Assembly (NCBI GenBank): GCA_026724425.1
Contig: JAIUCV010000001.1
Coordinates: 2,304,001-2,368,000 of the forward strand
Reading direction: 5' to 3'
Source: Erythrophleum ivorense
Lineage: Eukaryota; Streptophyta; Magnoliopsida; Fabales; Fabaceae
DNA: 64,000 nt
In this document: positions 11,136 to 22,056 of the stretch, piece by piece
How positions within the stretch are numbered: the stretch's first letter is position 1
Layout: the number at the start of each line of letters is the position of its first letter
Notes under the pieces: model-generated
Databases searched by the model: none
What the model saw: the letters and a program-made list of their open reading frames with translations, nothing else
Told to the model about the DNA's origin: nothing
Translations under genes and position numbers: made by a program

Positions 11136-11280
11136 CTGTTGTTACTTGCTCAAGCTTCACACACCATGCCCAGATGGAAGTCACAATTGTAGAATAATAT
11201 TGCAGATGGGTATGGCTTGTTGTTGTAGGTATTTATGAATGAGAATATCTCAGGCAAATTTGGCTACGGCGACTTCTCTT
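11136..11280 (-). other. 5' UTR exon of ankyrin-PGG copy A
   Basis: Donor AACAG|GTAAG at 11136/11135 pairs with an acceptor ATTGCAG at 10950 to make a 5' UTR intron. The same donor context is present in copy B at 34401. The upstream (right) boundary is a guess from the TATA-like site. Confidence 0.6.
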
Positions 11281-11308
11281 TTGTGAGAGAAACACTCAGA
11301 CGCGCGCG

Positions 11309-11315
11309 ATTTATA
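11309..11315 (-). promoter_or_regulatory. TATA-like box for ankyrin-PGG copy A
   Basis: Reads TATAAAT on the - strand, roughly 30 bp upstream of where the 5' UTR exon would begin. Supported by position only. Confidence 0.35.
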
Positions 11316-11317
11316 AC

Positions 11318-14300
11318 CATTTCGTTTATTTCTTGTTCTTTGGGTTGAAATATTTAATAATCGGAGAGATAAGAAATGAAACAATAAAATAACAATAATA
11401 ATAAAAAGGAACGTGGAAAATAGAAAACAACTAAACGAACATCTTCATGTTCCGACTGCTACGAGTAAAACAAGCAAATTGCCGTCCTGAACATGACGAG
11501 GGAGAGGAGGAATGATGTGGTGGAGCTTCCAAAAGTTGGAACCAGAGGAAGCCTGTTTTGCTTAGAAGACACGTGTCCCATGAGAGTTTGGAATGCCACG
11601 TGGCATAAGCGATATGCCAAGTCCTATGATGTACGATCAGTGAGGCTGAAACTGACATTGTCATTGTGGGGTTGGAAATTACAGTAGGAAAAATTATAAT
11701 TAAACATTCAAATCTTATAAAATTTATAATAAAATATCTTAAATTAAAATTATTTTTAAAGACCATAATTATCAAATTTTAAAAAATTTATAATTAGTTT
11801 TAAAAAATTTATTATTAAGTATAGTTAAATTTTTTATATATTAAATAATAAATTCTCTAAAACTAATAATAAAATTTTATAATTTAATAATAATTGTCAT
11901 CTTTAAAAGTAATTTTAATTTTAGGAACTTTTATTATAAATTTTACAAAGTCTTAATCCTTAGAGGTAGTTTTTCCTTAGAATATAGGAAAAGTTTTACA
12001 AGAGTTGACGGAGGAAGAGCTGGCAACAATTGGAAGATGTGAATAATATAAGTATACTTGATTTTTTTTTTGTCGGTCTATATGGATTTTGTGATTGAAT
12101 GATTGGCATGTAAATTATTTAAACATCTAAATATTAATTCGTGAAGCATCTTTTGTTGGCTGGAAAAAAATTATATTAATTGGTGATATCAAGATAATGG
12201 GAAAATTGATTTAGGATTAATTCGTGAACATAAAACAAATTTTCAGAAAACAAAAAAAGAATAAATGCTGAAAAAAAAAAGATGACAAAACTGAGGATGA
12301 AAAGTAAGCAGAGGGGAAATGGAATGAGGTAGTGTCCAACCAAAAAGATGGTACTATGTGTTACTCATTTCGAATTGGTTCCTCAAGAGAAGAGTAAAAA
12401 TACTTTTTTTTTTTTCTAGAGTAATTAGCAAGAGGTGATGAATTTAATTTTTTTGTTCTATCATGTAACAAGAAAATATAAATTTTCTTTTGAAGAAAGA
12501 AAAAGAAAAAATAAATAAAAAATAAATTTATGTTGAACTAGTTGGTAAGGAGACTTTAAACTTTAGTCTAGTCTTACGCAGCCGCATATAAATAAAAGAC
12601 TCAAAAAATAAGAAGTTGATTGCAACTTGACCTGTATTATTTCTTAACCCAATCCATGTTGACCAAGACTCCACTAATCATATATGATAAACAATATTTT
12701 AATTATTATATTAACATCTACTATGAAAAAAAATAAAGGAAAGGACAATAAAAGTGTCATCAACAACTAGTAGTGGTTTAGGGTCAATGCGTTCCCATTA
12801 ACCTACCAAAAAGAAAATAATTATACCAAGTGCTCGACCTTTTTGTTGGTCCAAATTTATATTATATAATAAATAAAAAAATTGTTATTAATTAATTAAT
12901 TAATAATTATTATTTTATTTTAAAAATATTAATATTGTATTAGCATCTATTAAACAAAGAATAAAAAAAATGACAGTAAAAGGGTAGCTCGTCAACCACT
13001 GGTAGTAGTCACTGTGTCCCCATTAATTAATCAGAATATACCTACCGAACACTCTGCTTGGAGTCAAATCGTGACTAAATGTCTAAATTCTGAGTAAACA
13101 AAAATTTCATTGAAATGCTACGAAATGTGGATGGCGAATGGAAGGAGGAGCCAGAGGGCATTTTTAACCTAGAAATTGATTACGTTTATACGCTTTCTAG
13201 CACTTCTAATCCTTCTATGTTACACAGATCTTAACACCAACACTATGATTGCGACTTTGATAGCCCCATTTTCTGTTGCCGAGGTAATAGAAACACTATT
13301 CCTCCTGTTATATTGTAGGAGCAAATGTCAGAGTCATGGTTCCTAATTCTTTCAATAATGGATGTTTTCCCAATGGCATATATTAGACGCAAATAGTGCT
13401 GATTTCCAAAATGAAGGGGTCTCAGGATTTCACCTACTCTCGCCTCATCAGCTTATACAATGTGTCATATAAAACCATTGTTAAGGTTTTGGTCAACTGG
13501 TTATTTTTACAAAGCTAGTCACCGTCAAAAAAGTTTATCAACTTAAGAAAAGTTATGAATTTTTTTAGATTAAGAGAAAATGTTAAAAACTAATCTAAAA
13601 AAATTGATTAGCCTCTAGAAAAATCATGAAGCATGTGGCAGTGGATAACATGGAAGAGTATCTTGCAGCTAGCGGCAAATTTGAAGCAAGCAGAGAATTC
13701 TAGAATGACAATAATAAGACATACTAAAATTAATGTTAAAAAATTGAATGACGGTGGTACAAGACCACCTTACTGATCATCATTTAAGCCTATATATATG
13801 TATAATTATGTGGCTTGCGAGGAGTTGCAATGGGAGTTAATAAAGCAGCGTAACCAAACAATCCGTTTGCAAATCAATTCTCTGCTCTTCTTTCATAGCA
13901 TTTTGTTAAATTCAAGCTTTTAAATATGTTTTAATTATGTCAAACAAAATTATCTTAATATAAAAATAGCCCGTGAAAAATCAAAATTTATGAGTTTAGA
14001 CCTAGGTTTCTTGAATCCTTAAAAGGCATTTGGGCGGAAATCATTATTGTACAAAATGCCTTTTTATTCCAAAATATTCTTACATGGAAACTTTCCTATT
14101 GGGCCAAAATAAAGAGCAAACCAATCTGGGTCCAACTAGCAAATATCTCATCAAAAGTTGACTTTTTGTCCTTATGCACAATGTCCATAGGGTATTTTTT
14201 TGGGGCGACGACCCATAAGGAATTAACCGAGAGTTAAAACATGGTCTTAAAGTTTTCTACTTTGTCTCGGGCCAAGTTATTTTATTTCCAGGTTTACTAT

Positions 14301-14770
14301 ATATATAATACGACTAGTTAATAATTATTTATTTATCTCATTATTATTAATATTATTATAGAGTATTTAAAATTTTATCACCCTACTTTTTTTTAAAAAA
14401 AAAAATTTATATTTTTTTAACCCTGCTTCGCTGCAGGGGATCCAATTTCTGTTAAATGAAACGGGCAATTTAATCAAACTTCTTTAGTCATAGGTAATTG
14501 TTCAAAGGAATCTTAATTTGGTAGGCAAAAGAAAGGGCCTATCAAATTAAGTATAATTCGATAACATATACTGCATATCAGTAAATGAAAGGGCTGATAT
14601 TGTAGAGCTACATAAAAGGGCGTCTTGAATTGCTCTCGCATGTTGCGGATTTACTAGACATTGAATTTTACTATGAGTGGAGTAGCTGGGATAGATTGAT
14701 TGAGTCGTACCATAATTGTTTGCATAGTCTTAGGTTGAATCCCATGCCTGCATTCATCTCCTTTGGAGTC
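11318..14770. other. intergenic region without recognisable gene
   Basis: AT-rich DNA between the end of duplication copy A and the copia insertion. The only structure I can support is the fold-back element at 11687-11976. Short frames at 11431-11775 and 14630-14775 match no family I know. Confidence 0.55.
11687..11976. mobile_element. fold-back MITE
   Basis: About 290 bp with long imperfect inverted arms. Going inward the left arm has GGAAAAATTA, AAAATTTATAATAAAA and TTAAAATTATTTTTAAAGA; the right arm read in reverse has GGAAAAACTA, AAAATTTATAATAAAA and TTAAAATTACTTTTAAAGA. No coding content. The target duplication is unclear (TA or TTA), so the superfamily is open. Confidence 0.7.
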
Positions 14771-14775
14771 ATATA

Positions 14776-15305
14776 TGTTAGATATTTTATTATTATTATA
14801 TTATTTTATTTTGAGTTTTAATTTTTAAATTCAAACTGTAACAAATTATCTTTTCTAGATATTCAGTTACCTAATCATCTTATTTAAAATAAAATATCTT
14901 TCAAGTATGGCCCATTAGTCAGTTATTGACTGAGTCAGGTTTAGGGTTTACTTAGTCATAATTATTTATTAAATTGAGGAATATTCTGATGGTGAAATTT
15001 TTTAATATATAGTTATAGATTGAGTGGAGTACTGCACGTTCTAAGATTGAATCTTGCAGTTACTCTTTGAGGGTTCCCTAACTAGTGACGGATACTCTCT
15101 AGTTCCCATCACTGTGCCAATATACTAGTTAGAAGATTCCCTAACTTTTCTTTTAATAGTGTTCTATGATCTCAGTACTACTATCTAGATAGGGTGAATT
15201 CCAGATATCTGCTACAGATCTTCAAGCATGGCGAGAGGTATTTATATAATCTTCCGCTGCGATTCTTATTTGTAGGATTTTATTTGTTTATACTTCTGTC
15301 CTACA
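14776..15305 (+). repeat. 5' LTR of copia element
   Basis: 530 bp, starting TGTTAGATATT and ending GTCCTACA. A TATA-like TTAATATATAG sits near 15000, which would place transcription start ahead of an ATG at 15228. A second TATA-like stretch lies at about 15240. Confidence 0.95.
15228..15237 (+). CDS. putative first gag exon inside the 5' LTR
   Basis: ATGGCGAGAG followed by the splice donor GTATTT. Joined to the acceptor TTGCAG at 16763 it fits in phase (split codon GTT) to the open gag frame, which has no upstream ATG of its own because of an in-frame TAA shortly before. Inference from frame and splice signals only. Confidence 0.5.
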
Positions 15306-15306
15306 T

Positions 15307-15318
15307 GTGGTATCAGAG
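15307..15318 (+). other. primer binding site (initiator Met tRNA)
   Basis: TGGTATCAGAGC one base after the LTR end, complementary to the 3' end of plant initiator methionine tRNA. Confidence 0.9.
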
Positions 15319-16763
15319 CCAAGAGTTTTCTTTATATTCTCTGCCTATTTATCTTTTATGATGCGTTTTGTGTATGGTTAATTTTTCTTATTTAAAAAAA
15401 AAAAAAATTAACCTAAGCATCATAATTTTCGATCTGTGCATCTATGACTTTTGATCTGAGTTTCTGAAACCGTTTTGGGTTCCGGATCAGGAGAACAATA
15501 ATTCTCCAATGACCATCATTGGTTTCAATATTTGGGATAACATCATTTAGTTCGATTAAAAAAAAAAATATTTTTTTGGTCTCTGCGCCGTTCGCTGGAC
15601 TCCTTGAAAGTCTATATTGATAGTTATGAAATATGGATCCCATAATGGGTAATATCGAGTCCAGCAAAAAGGATGATGGTACTTTTGAAAATTGTGTAAT
15701 CACTACATCATAATGCATCTTTTCTAAAATAAAATTTGCTATTTATAATAGTATGTTTCTAAGTAGCGTTTTTGGGCTCAAATTATTTTAGCTTATCTTA
15801 ATTTCTGGAAATATTATTTTGGCTTCATTATTGTTAATTCCAGAAAGTGGCGTTTTAATTTTGGGCTCAGATTTTTTTTTTTGACTTATATTAATTTCTG
15901 GAAATATTATTTGCCTCTATTTTAGATCTTGAATTTTGAGGCAAATTGTTAATTCCAGAAAATTAATTTTGGGCTAAATAAAATGTATTTTTGATTCTGT
16001 TTTTCAGATATATATTTATTTAGCATTATGTTTGTGTGAAATTCTATTTTATGTGCCAATTTTAATTGTTTAAAATTCTGGAAAATTTGTTTTATGTGTT
16101 GTTCAATTGTTTAAAAATTTGGAAAAATTTTGTTTTAGGCAATTAAATGACTATTTGAATTTTTCAGAAATTATGTTAAATTATTATTTGCTTAAAATTA
16201 ATTTTTAAACAATTATTTGGTGCATAAAATAGTGAGAGAATTTATTTAATTATCTAGTCACCTATAGTTTAGCTGATTGAATTGATTAATTACATTCTCA
16301 TTAAAGTTTTATATGTGTATATATGCAATTTAAATGCACATACTTAATATTTGTGATTAGCATGAAGTTTCATTAAGGAGTAGCCACAGCATCCTTGTAT
16401 TTGTCGCATGCACAATTAATCACATATGGATTTTTTCAAATATTAATTGTAGTTAAATGTGTAAATGTAATTGATCTTTGCCCACAGGTAGATAATTATA
16501 ATTATATATTTTTAACTAGGATGAAATAGAATTGGCTTTGTATTTTCTAAGTAGCCTACAGGTATTAGGGAATATAAAAGCCTTCTAGTTTCATCAATTA
16601 ATAGATAAATACATGCAATGCTAATGTCTTTGCCCACAGGTAGATATTAGTGATACGTATTTATAATTGTATGCTTTACGATATTGAGCATGCATGCATG
16701 GCACAATAATTGTGATTGCCTTAAAACTAATATGTGAGCGTGTTTAAATTTATAATCTTGCAG
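15319..16763 (+). other. copia 5' leader, non-coding
   Basis: About 1.4 kb between PBS and gag. It holds diverged direct repeats: a segment with TTAATTTCTGGAAATATTAT and TTGTTAATTCCAGAAA occurs about twice between 15767 and 15975, and TTTGCCCACAGGTAGATA occurs near 16477 and 16629. It may be the intron of the gag message. Confidence 0.6.
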
Positions 16764-17749
16764 TTCCAGTAACTACTCCTAGAATTGTTACTGATGTTGG
16801 CAACAAAATAATTCTGGACGGTACTAATTACCTGGATTGGAAAGATGATATTCTTTTGCAGCTTGGTTGTATGGATATGGATTTTGCTTTAAGGGTTGAT
16901 GAACCCCCAAAGCCTGCAGATAACTCTGATGACCAAGATGCCAAAAACTATTATGATCACTGGGAAGGCTCCAATCGCTTATGTCTTATGCTCATTCAAA
17001 CACGGATCGCAAGGAGCATTCGGGGTGCCATCCCCAAATGCCATACTGCCAAAGAATACTTGCAGGTCTTAGACAAGCAATTTAAGCCATCTGATAAACA
17101 GTTAGGTGGGACCATTATGTCTGAGCTATGCAGCATGAGGCTTGCAGGTGTTGGCGGAATAAGACAACACATTATGAAAATGAGGGACCTTTCCTCACAA
17201 CTAAAACCTTTTGAAATGGAGCCAACTGAGCAGTTCTTAGTGCAGCTTATACTGAACTCTCTCCCAACTCAATATGACGCTTTTAAGGTTTCCTATAACA
17301 CACATAAAGAAAAATGGACGGTGGATGAACTGCTAGCCATGTGTGTTCAGGAGGAAACAAGATTGCTGATGAATGGGAAAGCTGCACCTAAGGAAGCTCA
17401 TTTGGCTGAGAGTTGCAAGGCTGTTGCTAAGAAAGGGAAAATGGAAAAGAAAAGGAAAAATAAAATTCCTCCCACTTCAGCCAATAACAAAAGGGAAGCC
17501 AGGTGCTTCTTCTGCAAGAAGAAGGGGCATATGAAGAATGAGTGTCTCAAGAGGAAAGATTGGCTAGAGAAGAAAGGTATGTTTATTTGTTGTGTTACTT
17601 TTGAATCTCATTTAACTAGCATAAATAATGACACTTGGTGGATTGATACTGGTACTATGATCCACATTTCGAATACCATGCAGGGTTTTCTAACCAGCAG
17701 GCATCCACATCCCAATGAGGAAAGAGTCTATTCGGGCAGTGGGATTTAG
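16764..17749 (+). CDS. copia gag, zinc knuckle and start of protease (ends at internal TAG)
   Basis: Structural protein of the element's virus-like particle. The open frame runs from acceptor TTGCAG at 16763; the first internal ATG is at 16868. It holds the UBN2-type gag fold (LDGTNYLDWKDDILLQLG; CLMLIQTRIARSIRG; HTAKEYLQVLDKQF), a basic stretch, the nucleocapsid knuckle CFFCKKKGHMKNEC (CX2CX4HX4C) and the protease active site WWIDTGT. D-T-G replaces the D-S-G more usual in copia. The frame stops at TAG 17747-17749 shortly after, inside the protease, and the same frame continues on the other side. Confidence 0.88.
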
Positions 17750-19951
17750 GACCGTGTGGAAGCAGTTGGAACTTTTCGCATCATTTTACCAAATAATGTT
17801 GTTTTAGATCTTTTCGAAACCTTTTATGTTCCTACGTATAAGAGAAATTTGATTTCTATATCCAAGTTAATTCCTTATGGTTATGGCTTGAACCTTGCAA
17901 AGGATTTTATGAGTTTTAATAAAGATTCCGTTCCAATTGCAAATGTTGTTTTAATTGACGGTTTATTTAAAATTATTTGCGATTCGCCTCAATCTTATGT
18001 TGTTACACGTGGTATTAAACGAAGTGTCATTGATGAGAATTCTCTTAGCTTGTGGCATAGGAGATTGGGACATATCTCCGTTGATAGAATCAAGAGGTTA
18101 ACTAAGGATGGAATTCTTCCTTCCTTAGACCATTTGGAACTTAATTCTTGTGTGGACTGCATTAGGGGAAAGCAGACAAGCAAGTCACATAAAGGAGCTA
18201 GGAGAAGTTCTGAGTTACTTGAAATTATACACACAGATATTTGTTACCCTGATTTAACTACACACGGTCAAAAGTATTTCATTACCTTTATTGATGATTA
18301 CTCACGATACATGTATGTCTATTTGCTTTATAATAAAAGTGAGGCACTAGATGTTTTTAAGGAATATAAAGCAGAAGTAGAAAAACAAATTGGAAAACCA
18401 ATTAAGATTGTGAGGTCAGATAGAGGTGGTGAATATTATGGTAGATATACCAGTGAAGGACAAGCACCAGGTCCATTTGCAGAATTTCTTCGAGAGCATG
18501 GTATAATTGCTCAATATACCATGCTTGGGTCACCTGATATGAATGGTGTAGCTGAAAGAAGAAATAGGACTTTATTGGACATGGTTAGGAGCATGATGAG
18601 TAGCTCCAAACTACCAGTTTCCTTATGGAAGGAAGCACTCAAGACAGCTACATACATATTAAACAGGGTTCCAACAAAGGCAGTGTCAAAAACACCCTTT
18701 GAAATCTGGAAGGGTTGGAAACCTAGTTTAAATCACTTTAAGGTATGGGGCTGTCCTGCAGAAGTAAGAGTGTATAACCCACAAGAAAGGAAATTGGACC
18801 CTAAGACCATTAGAGCATATTTTGTTGGTTATGCTGAAAGGTCTAAAGGTTATAAATTCTACTGTCCTCTACCTTCAACAAGGTTTGTGGAATCTAGAAA
18901 TGCTAAATTTCTTGAGAATGATGTGATTAGTGGGAGTAATCATTCATATGATGATCAAATAGAGCAAACCACTACCACTCATGATGAAGGAACATCAATG
19001 ATTAATGACTCTCCTCCAATTAGAGTTGTCATAGATCACGATATGGTTCCAATAACTCAAGTTGACAATGCTAGACATCGAGAACATATGCAGGCTAATG
19101 AACCTATCACACATGTGGATCAACCGCAAGAGGTGATTGAAAATGTTCCTAATGAGCAACTTGAACCAACTCAAGAGGTTGGATTAAGGAGGTCAACTAG
19201 AGAAAGAAGAACAGCATTACCTAGTGATTATGTGGTGTATTTTACAGAGTTTGACTGTGATGTAAGTGTTGAAGATGATCCATTAACGTTTGCTCAGGCT
19301 ATGAAAGGTGCAAACTCTAAATTGTGGTATGATGCTATGACTGATGAGATGAAATCTATGGCAAATAATTTTGTTTGGGAACTTGTAGAGTTACCTAGTA
19401 GGGCTAAAGCCATTGGCTGTAAGTGGGTTTTCAAAACCAAAAGAGACTCACAAGGTAACATTGATCGCTACAAGGCTAGATTGGTTGCCAAAGGTTTCAC
19501 ACAAGTGGAAGGAATTGACTATAGAGAAACTTTTTCTCCTGTATCCAAGAAAGATTCATTTCGCATTATCATGGCATTGGTTGCACACTTTAATCTAGAG
19601 TTACACCAAATGGATGTAAAGATTGCATTCCTTAATGGTGAACTTGAGGAAGAAGTCTACATGAAACAGCCTGAGGGATTCGTTGCAAAAGGAAAAGAGC
19701 ATATGGTTTGCAGGTTAAAGAAGTCAATTTATGGTCTCAAGCAAGCTTCACGACAGTGGTACTTAAAGTTCCATGAAGTAGTTACATCCTTTGGATTTGT
19801 TGAGAACATTATGGATGAATGTATATATCACAAGGTTAGTGGGAGCAAGATCATATTTTTGATTTTATATGTGGATGACATATTACTTGCAACTAATGAT
19901 TTTGGACTATTGCTTGAAGTGAACAGTTTTTGTTCAAGAATTTTGAAATGA
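17750..19951 (+). CDS. copia pol: protease end, integrase, reverse transcriptase (ends by frameshift)
   Basis: Same frame as gag, directly after the TAG. First the GAG-pre-integrase zinc finger (LWHRRLGHIS ... CVDCIRGKQ), then the integrase core with catalytic D (HTDIC), D (RSDRGGEY) and E (NGVAERRNRT), then RT from WVFKTKRDSQGNIDRYKARL with the active site LYVDDILLA. Shortly after YVDD the frame changes near 19921, where one base is missing relative to the family, and it ends with a few non-homologous residues at TGA 19949-19951. RT continues in the next frame. Confidence 0.9.
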   Translation, partial: DRVEAVGTFRIILPNNVVLDLFETFYVPTYKRNLISISKLIPYGYGLNLAKDFMSFNKDSVPIANVVLIDGLFKIICDSPQSYVVTRGIKRSVIDENSLSLWHRRLGHISVDRIKRLTKDGILPSLDHLELNSCVDCIRGKQTSKSHKGARRSSELLEIIHTDICYPDLTTHGQKYFITFIDDYSRYMYVYLLYNKSEALDVFKEYKAEVEKQIGKPIKIVRSDRGGEYYGRYTSEGQAPGPFAEFLREHGIIAQYTMLGSPDMNGVAERRNRTLLDMVRSMMSSSKLPVSLWKEALKTATYILNRVPTKAVSKTPFEIWKGWKPSLNHFKVWGCPAEVRVYNPQERKLDPKTIRAYFVGYAERSKGYKFYCPLPSTRFVESRNAKFLENDVISGSNHSYDDQIEQTTTTHDEGTSMINDSPPIRVVIDHDMVPITQVDNARHREHMQANEPITHVDQPQEVIENVPNEQLEPTQEVGLRRSTRERRTALPSDYVVYFTEFDCDVSVEDDPLTFAQAMKGANSKLWYDAMTDEMKSMANNFVWELVELPSRAKAIGCKWVFKTKRDSQGNIDRYKARLVAKGFTQVEGIDYRETFSPVSKKDSFRIIMALVAHFNLELHQMDVKIAFLNGELEEEVYMKQPEGFVAKGKEHMVCRLKKSIYGLKQASRQWYLKFHEVVTSFGFVENIMDECIYHKVSGSKIIFLILYVDDILLATNDFGLLLEVNSFCSRILK

Positions 19952-20850
19952 AAGATATGGGTGAGGCTTCTTATGTCATTGGCATAAGGATTCATAGAGA
20001 TAGAGCTCAAGGAGTTTTGGGTCTATCTCAAGAAACCTACATCAATAAGATTCTTGAACGATTCAGGATGAGAAACTGTTCATCCAATGTGACTCCTATT
20101 GAGAAAGGAGACAAATTCAATTTAGACCAATGTCCCAAAGATGAGCTTAAGAGAAAGAAAATGGAGAAAGTCCCATATGCCTCAGCAGTAGGAAGCTTGA
20201 TGTATGCACAGGTTTGCACAAGACCTGACATAGCTTTTGCTGTGGGTATATTAGGAAGGTACCAGAGTAATCCAGGAGAAGCATATTGGACAGCTGCAAA
20301 GAAGGTCATGAGGTACCTACAAGGTACTAAACACTATATGCTTACATATAGAAAGACAGACAGTCTTCAAGTGGTTGGATACTCAGATTCTGATCTAGGA
20401 GGATGTATAGACACAAATAAATCTACATCTGGTTACATATTCCTATTAGCAGAAGGAGCTATATCATGGAGAAGTGCGAAACAAACACTTATAACTACTT
20501 CTACTTATGAAGCTGAGTATGTTTCATGTTTTGAGGCAAGCACACAAGCAATCTGGATAAAGAATTTCATTGCAGGGCTTAAGGTCGTGGATTCGGTCTC
20601 CAGGCCAATTAGAATGTATTGTGATAACACAGCTGCAGTGGCCATAGCTAACAATAGGAGGAGTGGAAGTAAAAGCAAACATATTGAATTAAAATTCCTC
20701 TCCTTGAAAGAAAGAGTTAAAGATGGCCAAGTTTTGGTTGAATACATCAATACAAAGGATATGCTAGCTGATCCTTTGACTAAAGGGATGCAACCAAAGA
20801 AGTTTATTTTACATGTGCCTCAAATGGGGATCAGACCTTCATTCGTCTAG
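19930..20850 (+). CDS. copia pol: RT thumb and RNase H (after frameshift)
   Basis: Picks up at FKNFEMKDMGEASYVIGI where the previous frame leaves off, so this is not a separate gene and has no start codon of its own. RNase H is complete: VGYSDSDLGGC, TTSTYEAEYVS (catalytic E), MYCDNTAAVAIANN (catalytic D) and KHIELKF. It ends at TAG 20848-20850. Confidence 0.9.
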   Translation: MFKNFEMKDMGEASYVIGIRIHRDRAQGVLGLSQETYINKILERFRMRNCSSNVTPIEKGDKFNLDQCPKDELKRKKMEKVPYASAVGSLMYAQVCTRPDIAFAVGILGRYQSNPGEAYWTAAKKVMRYLQGTKHYMLTYRKTDSLQVVGYSDSDLGGCIDTNKSTSGYIFLLAEGAISWRSAKQTLITTSTYEAEYVSCFEASTQAIWIKNFIAGLKVVDSVSRPIRMYCDNTAAVAIANNRRSGSKSKHIELKFLSLKERVKDGQVLVEYINTKDMLADPLTKGMQPKKFILHVPQMGIRPSFV

Positions 20851-20954
20851 TTGAGGTATGAGAAGCAATGAAATTACAATTTATAGTTTATTATCTCTAT
20901 TTGCAATTCGTATACATTCATGATAAAGAGATTAATAAACATTGAGACAGGAAC

Positions 20955-21521
20955 TGAATAAATATTTGATTTATTCATAAAGGTATACCCATTAAGTAAG
21001 GGTGCTACTTGTAATACATTGAAGGTAATACTCGCTCAAGGGGACTTATCGCCATGATTCAAGTAGTATGGCCTTTAATAAACCTTGACACGCCAACTGA
21101 CATAAAGCGTACGGGCCAAGTGGGAGAATGTTAGATATTTTATTATTATTATATTATTTTATTTTGAGTTTTAATTTTTAAATAAAATATCTAACATTCT
21201 CCCACTTGGCCCGTACGCTTTATGTCAGTTGGCGTGTCAAGGTTTATTAAAGGCCATACTACTTGAATCATGGCGATAAGTCCCCTTGAGCGAGTATTAC
21301 CTTCAATGTATTACAAGTAGCACCCTTACTTAATGGGTATACCTTTATGAATAAATATTTGATTTCTTCATAAAGGTATACCCATTAAGTAAGGGTGCTA
21401 CTTGTAATACATTGAAGGTAATACTCGCTCAAGGGGACTTATCGCCATGATTCAAGTAGTATGGCCTTTAATAAACCTTGACACGCCAACTGACATAAAG
21501 CGTACGGGCCAAGTGGGAGAA
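20955..21521 (+). repeat. forward-inverted-forward fold-back at the copia 3' end
   Basis: The 3' untranslated stretch with PPT runs forward (20955-21128) into the first ~55 bases of an LTR (21129-21183). It then repeats inverted (about 21181-21356), then forward again (21348-21521) into the full 3' LTR. The second turn lies on a 9-bp inverted repeat TGAATAAAT/ATTTATTCA with a 5-base loop (20955-20977). Confidence 0.92.
21118..21128 (+). other. polypurine tract (duplicated at 21511-21521)
   Basis: AAGTGGGAGAA just before LTR starts TGTTAG. It is present upstream of both the partial LTR and the true 3' LTR because of the fold-back duplication. Confidence 0.8.
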
Positions 21522-22051
21522 TGTTAGATATTTTATTATTATAATATTATTTTATTTTGAGTTTTAATTTTTAAATTCAAACTGTAACAAATTATCTTTT
21601 CTAGATATTCAGTTATCTAATCATCTTATTTAAAATAAAATATCTTTCAAGTATGGCCCGTTAGTCAGTTATTGACTGAGTCAGGTTTAGGGTTTACTTA
21701 GTCATAATTATTTATTAAATTGAGGAATATTCTGATGGTGGAATTTTTTAATATATAGTTATAGACTGAGTGGAGTACTGCACGTTCTAAGATTGAATCT
21801 TGCAGTTACTCTTTGAGGGTTCCCTAACTAGTGACGGATACTCTCTAGTTCCCATCACTGTGCCAATATACTAGTTAGAAGATTCCCTAACTTTTCTTTT
21901 AATAGTGTTCTATGATCTCAGTACTACTATCTAGATAGGGTGAATTCCAGATATCTGCTACAGATCTTCAAGCATGGCGAGAGGTATTTATATAATCTTC
22001 CGCTGCGATTCTTATTTGTAGGATTTTATTTGTTTATACTTCTGTCCTACA
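21522..22051 (+). repeat. 3' LTR of copia element
   Basis: 530 bp, same ends as the 5' LTR, five substitutions and no indels by eye, followed by the target duplication ATATA. Confidence 0.95.
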
Positions 22052-22056
22052 ATATA

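Larger units (their letters stand above)
1..11190. repeat. segmental duplication, copy A
   Basis: Left copy of a block repeated at about 24330-34450 in the same orientation. Shared in order: CCH intron and last exon, a spacer (about 1170-1345 and 4441-4990), the seven-exon ankyrin-PGG gene on the - strand, and its 5' UTR exon. The stretch about 1346-4440 is missing from copy B. The block extends beyond the left edge. Confidence 0.85.
14776..22051 (+). mobile_element. Ty1/copia LTR retrotransposon, nearly complete, young
   Basis: 7276 bp bounded by TG...CA LTRs and a 5-bp target duplication ATATA (14771-14775 and 22052-22056). LTRs (14776-15305, 21522-22051) are both 530 bp and differ at five positions by eye, which means a recent insertion. 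Order: LTR, iMet PBS, leader, gag with zinc knuckle, protease, integrase, RT, RNase H, PPT, LTR, which is copia order. Two lesions: in-frame TAG at 17747-17749 and a frameshift near 19921. The 3' end carries a fold-back duplication (20955-21521). The insertion lies between the two copies of the segmental duplication. Confidence 0.95.
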
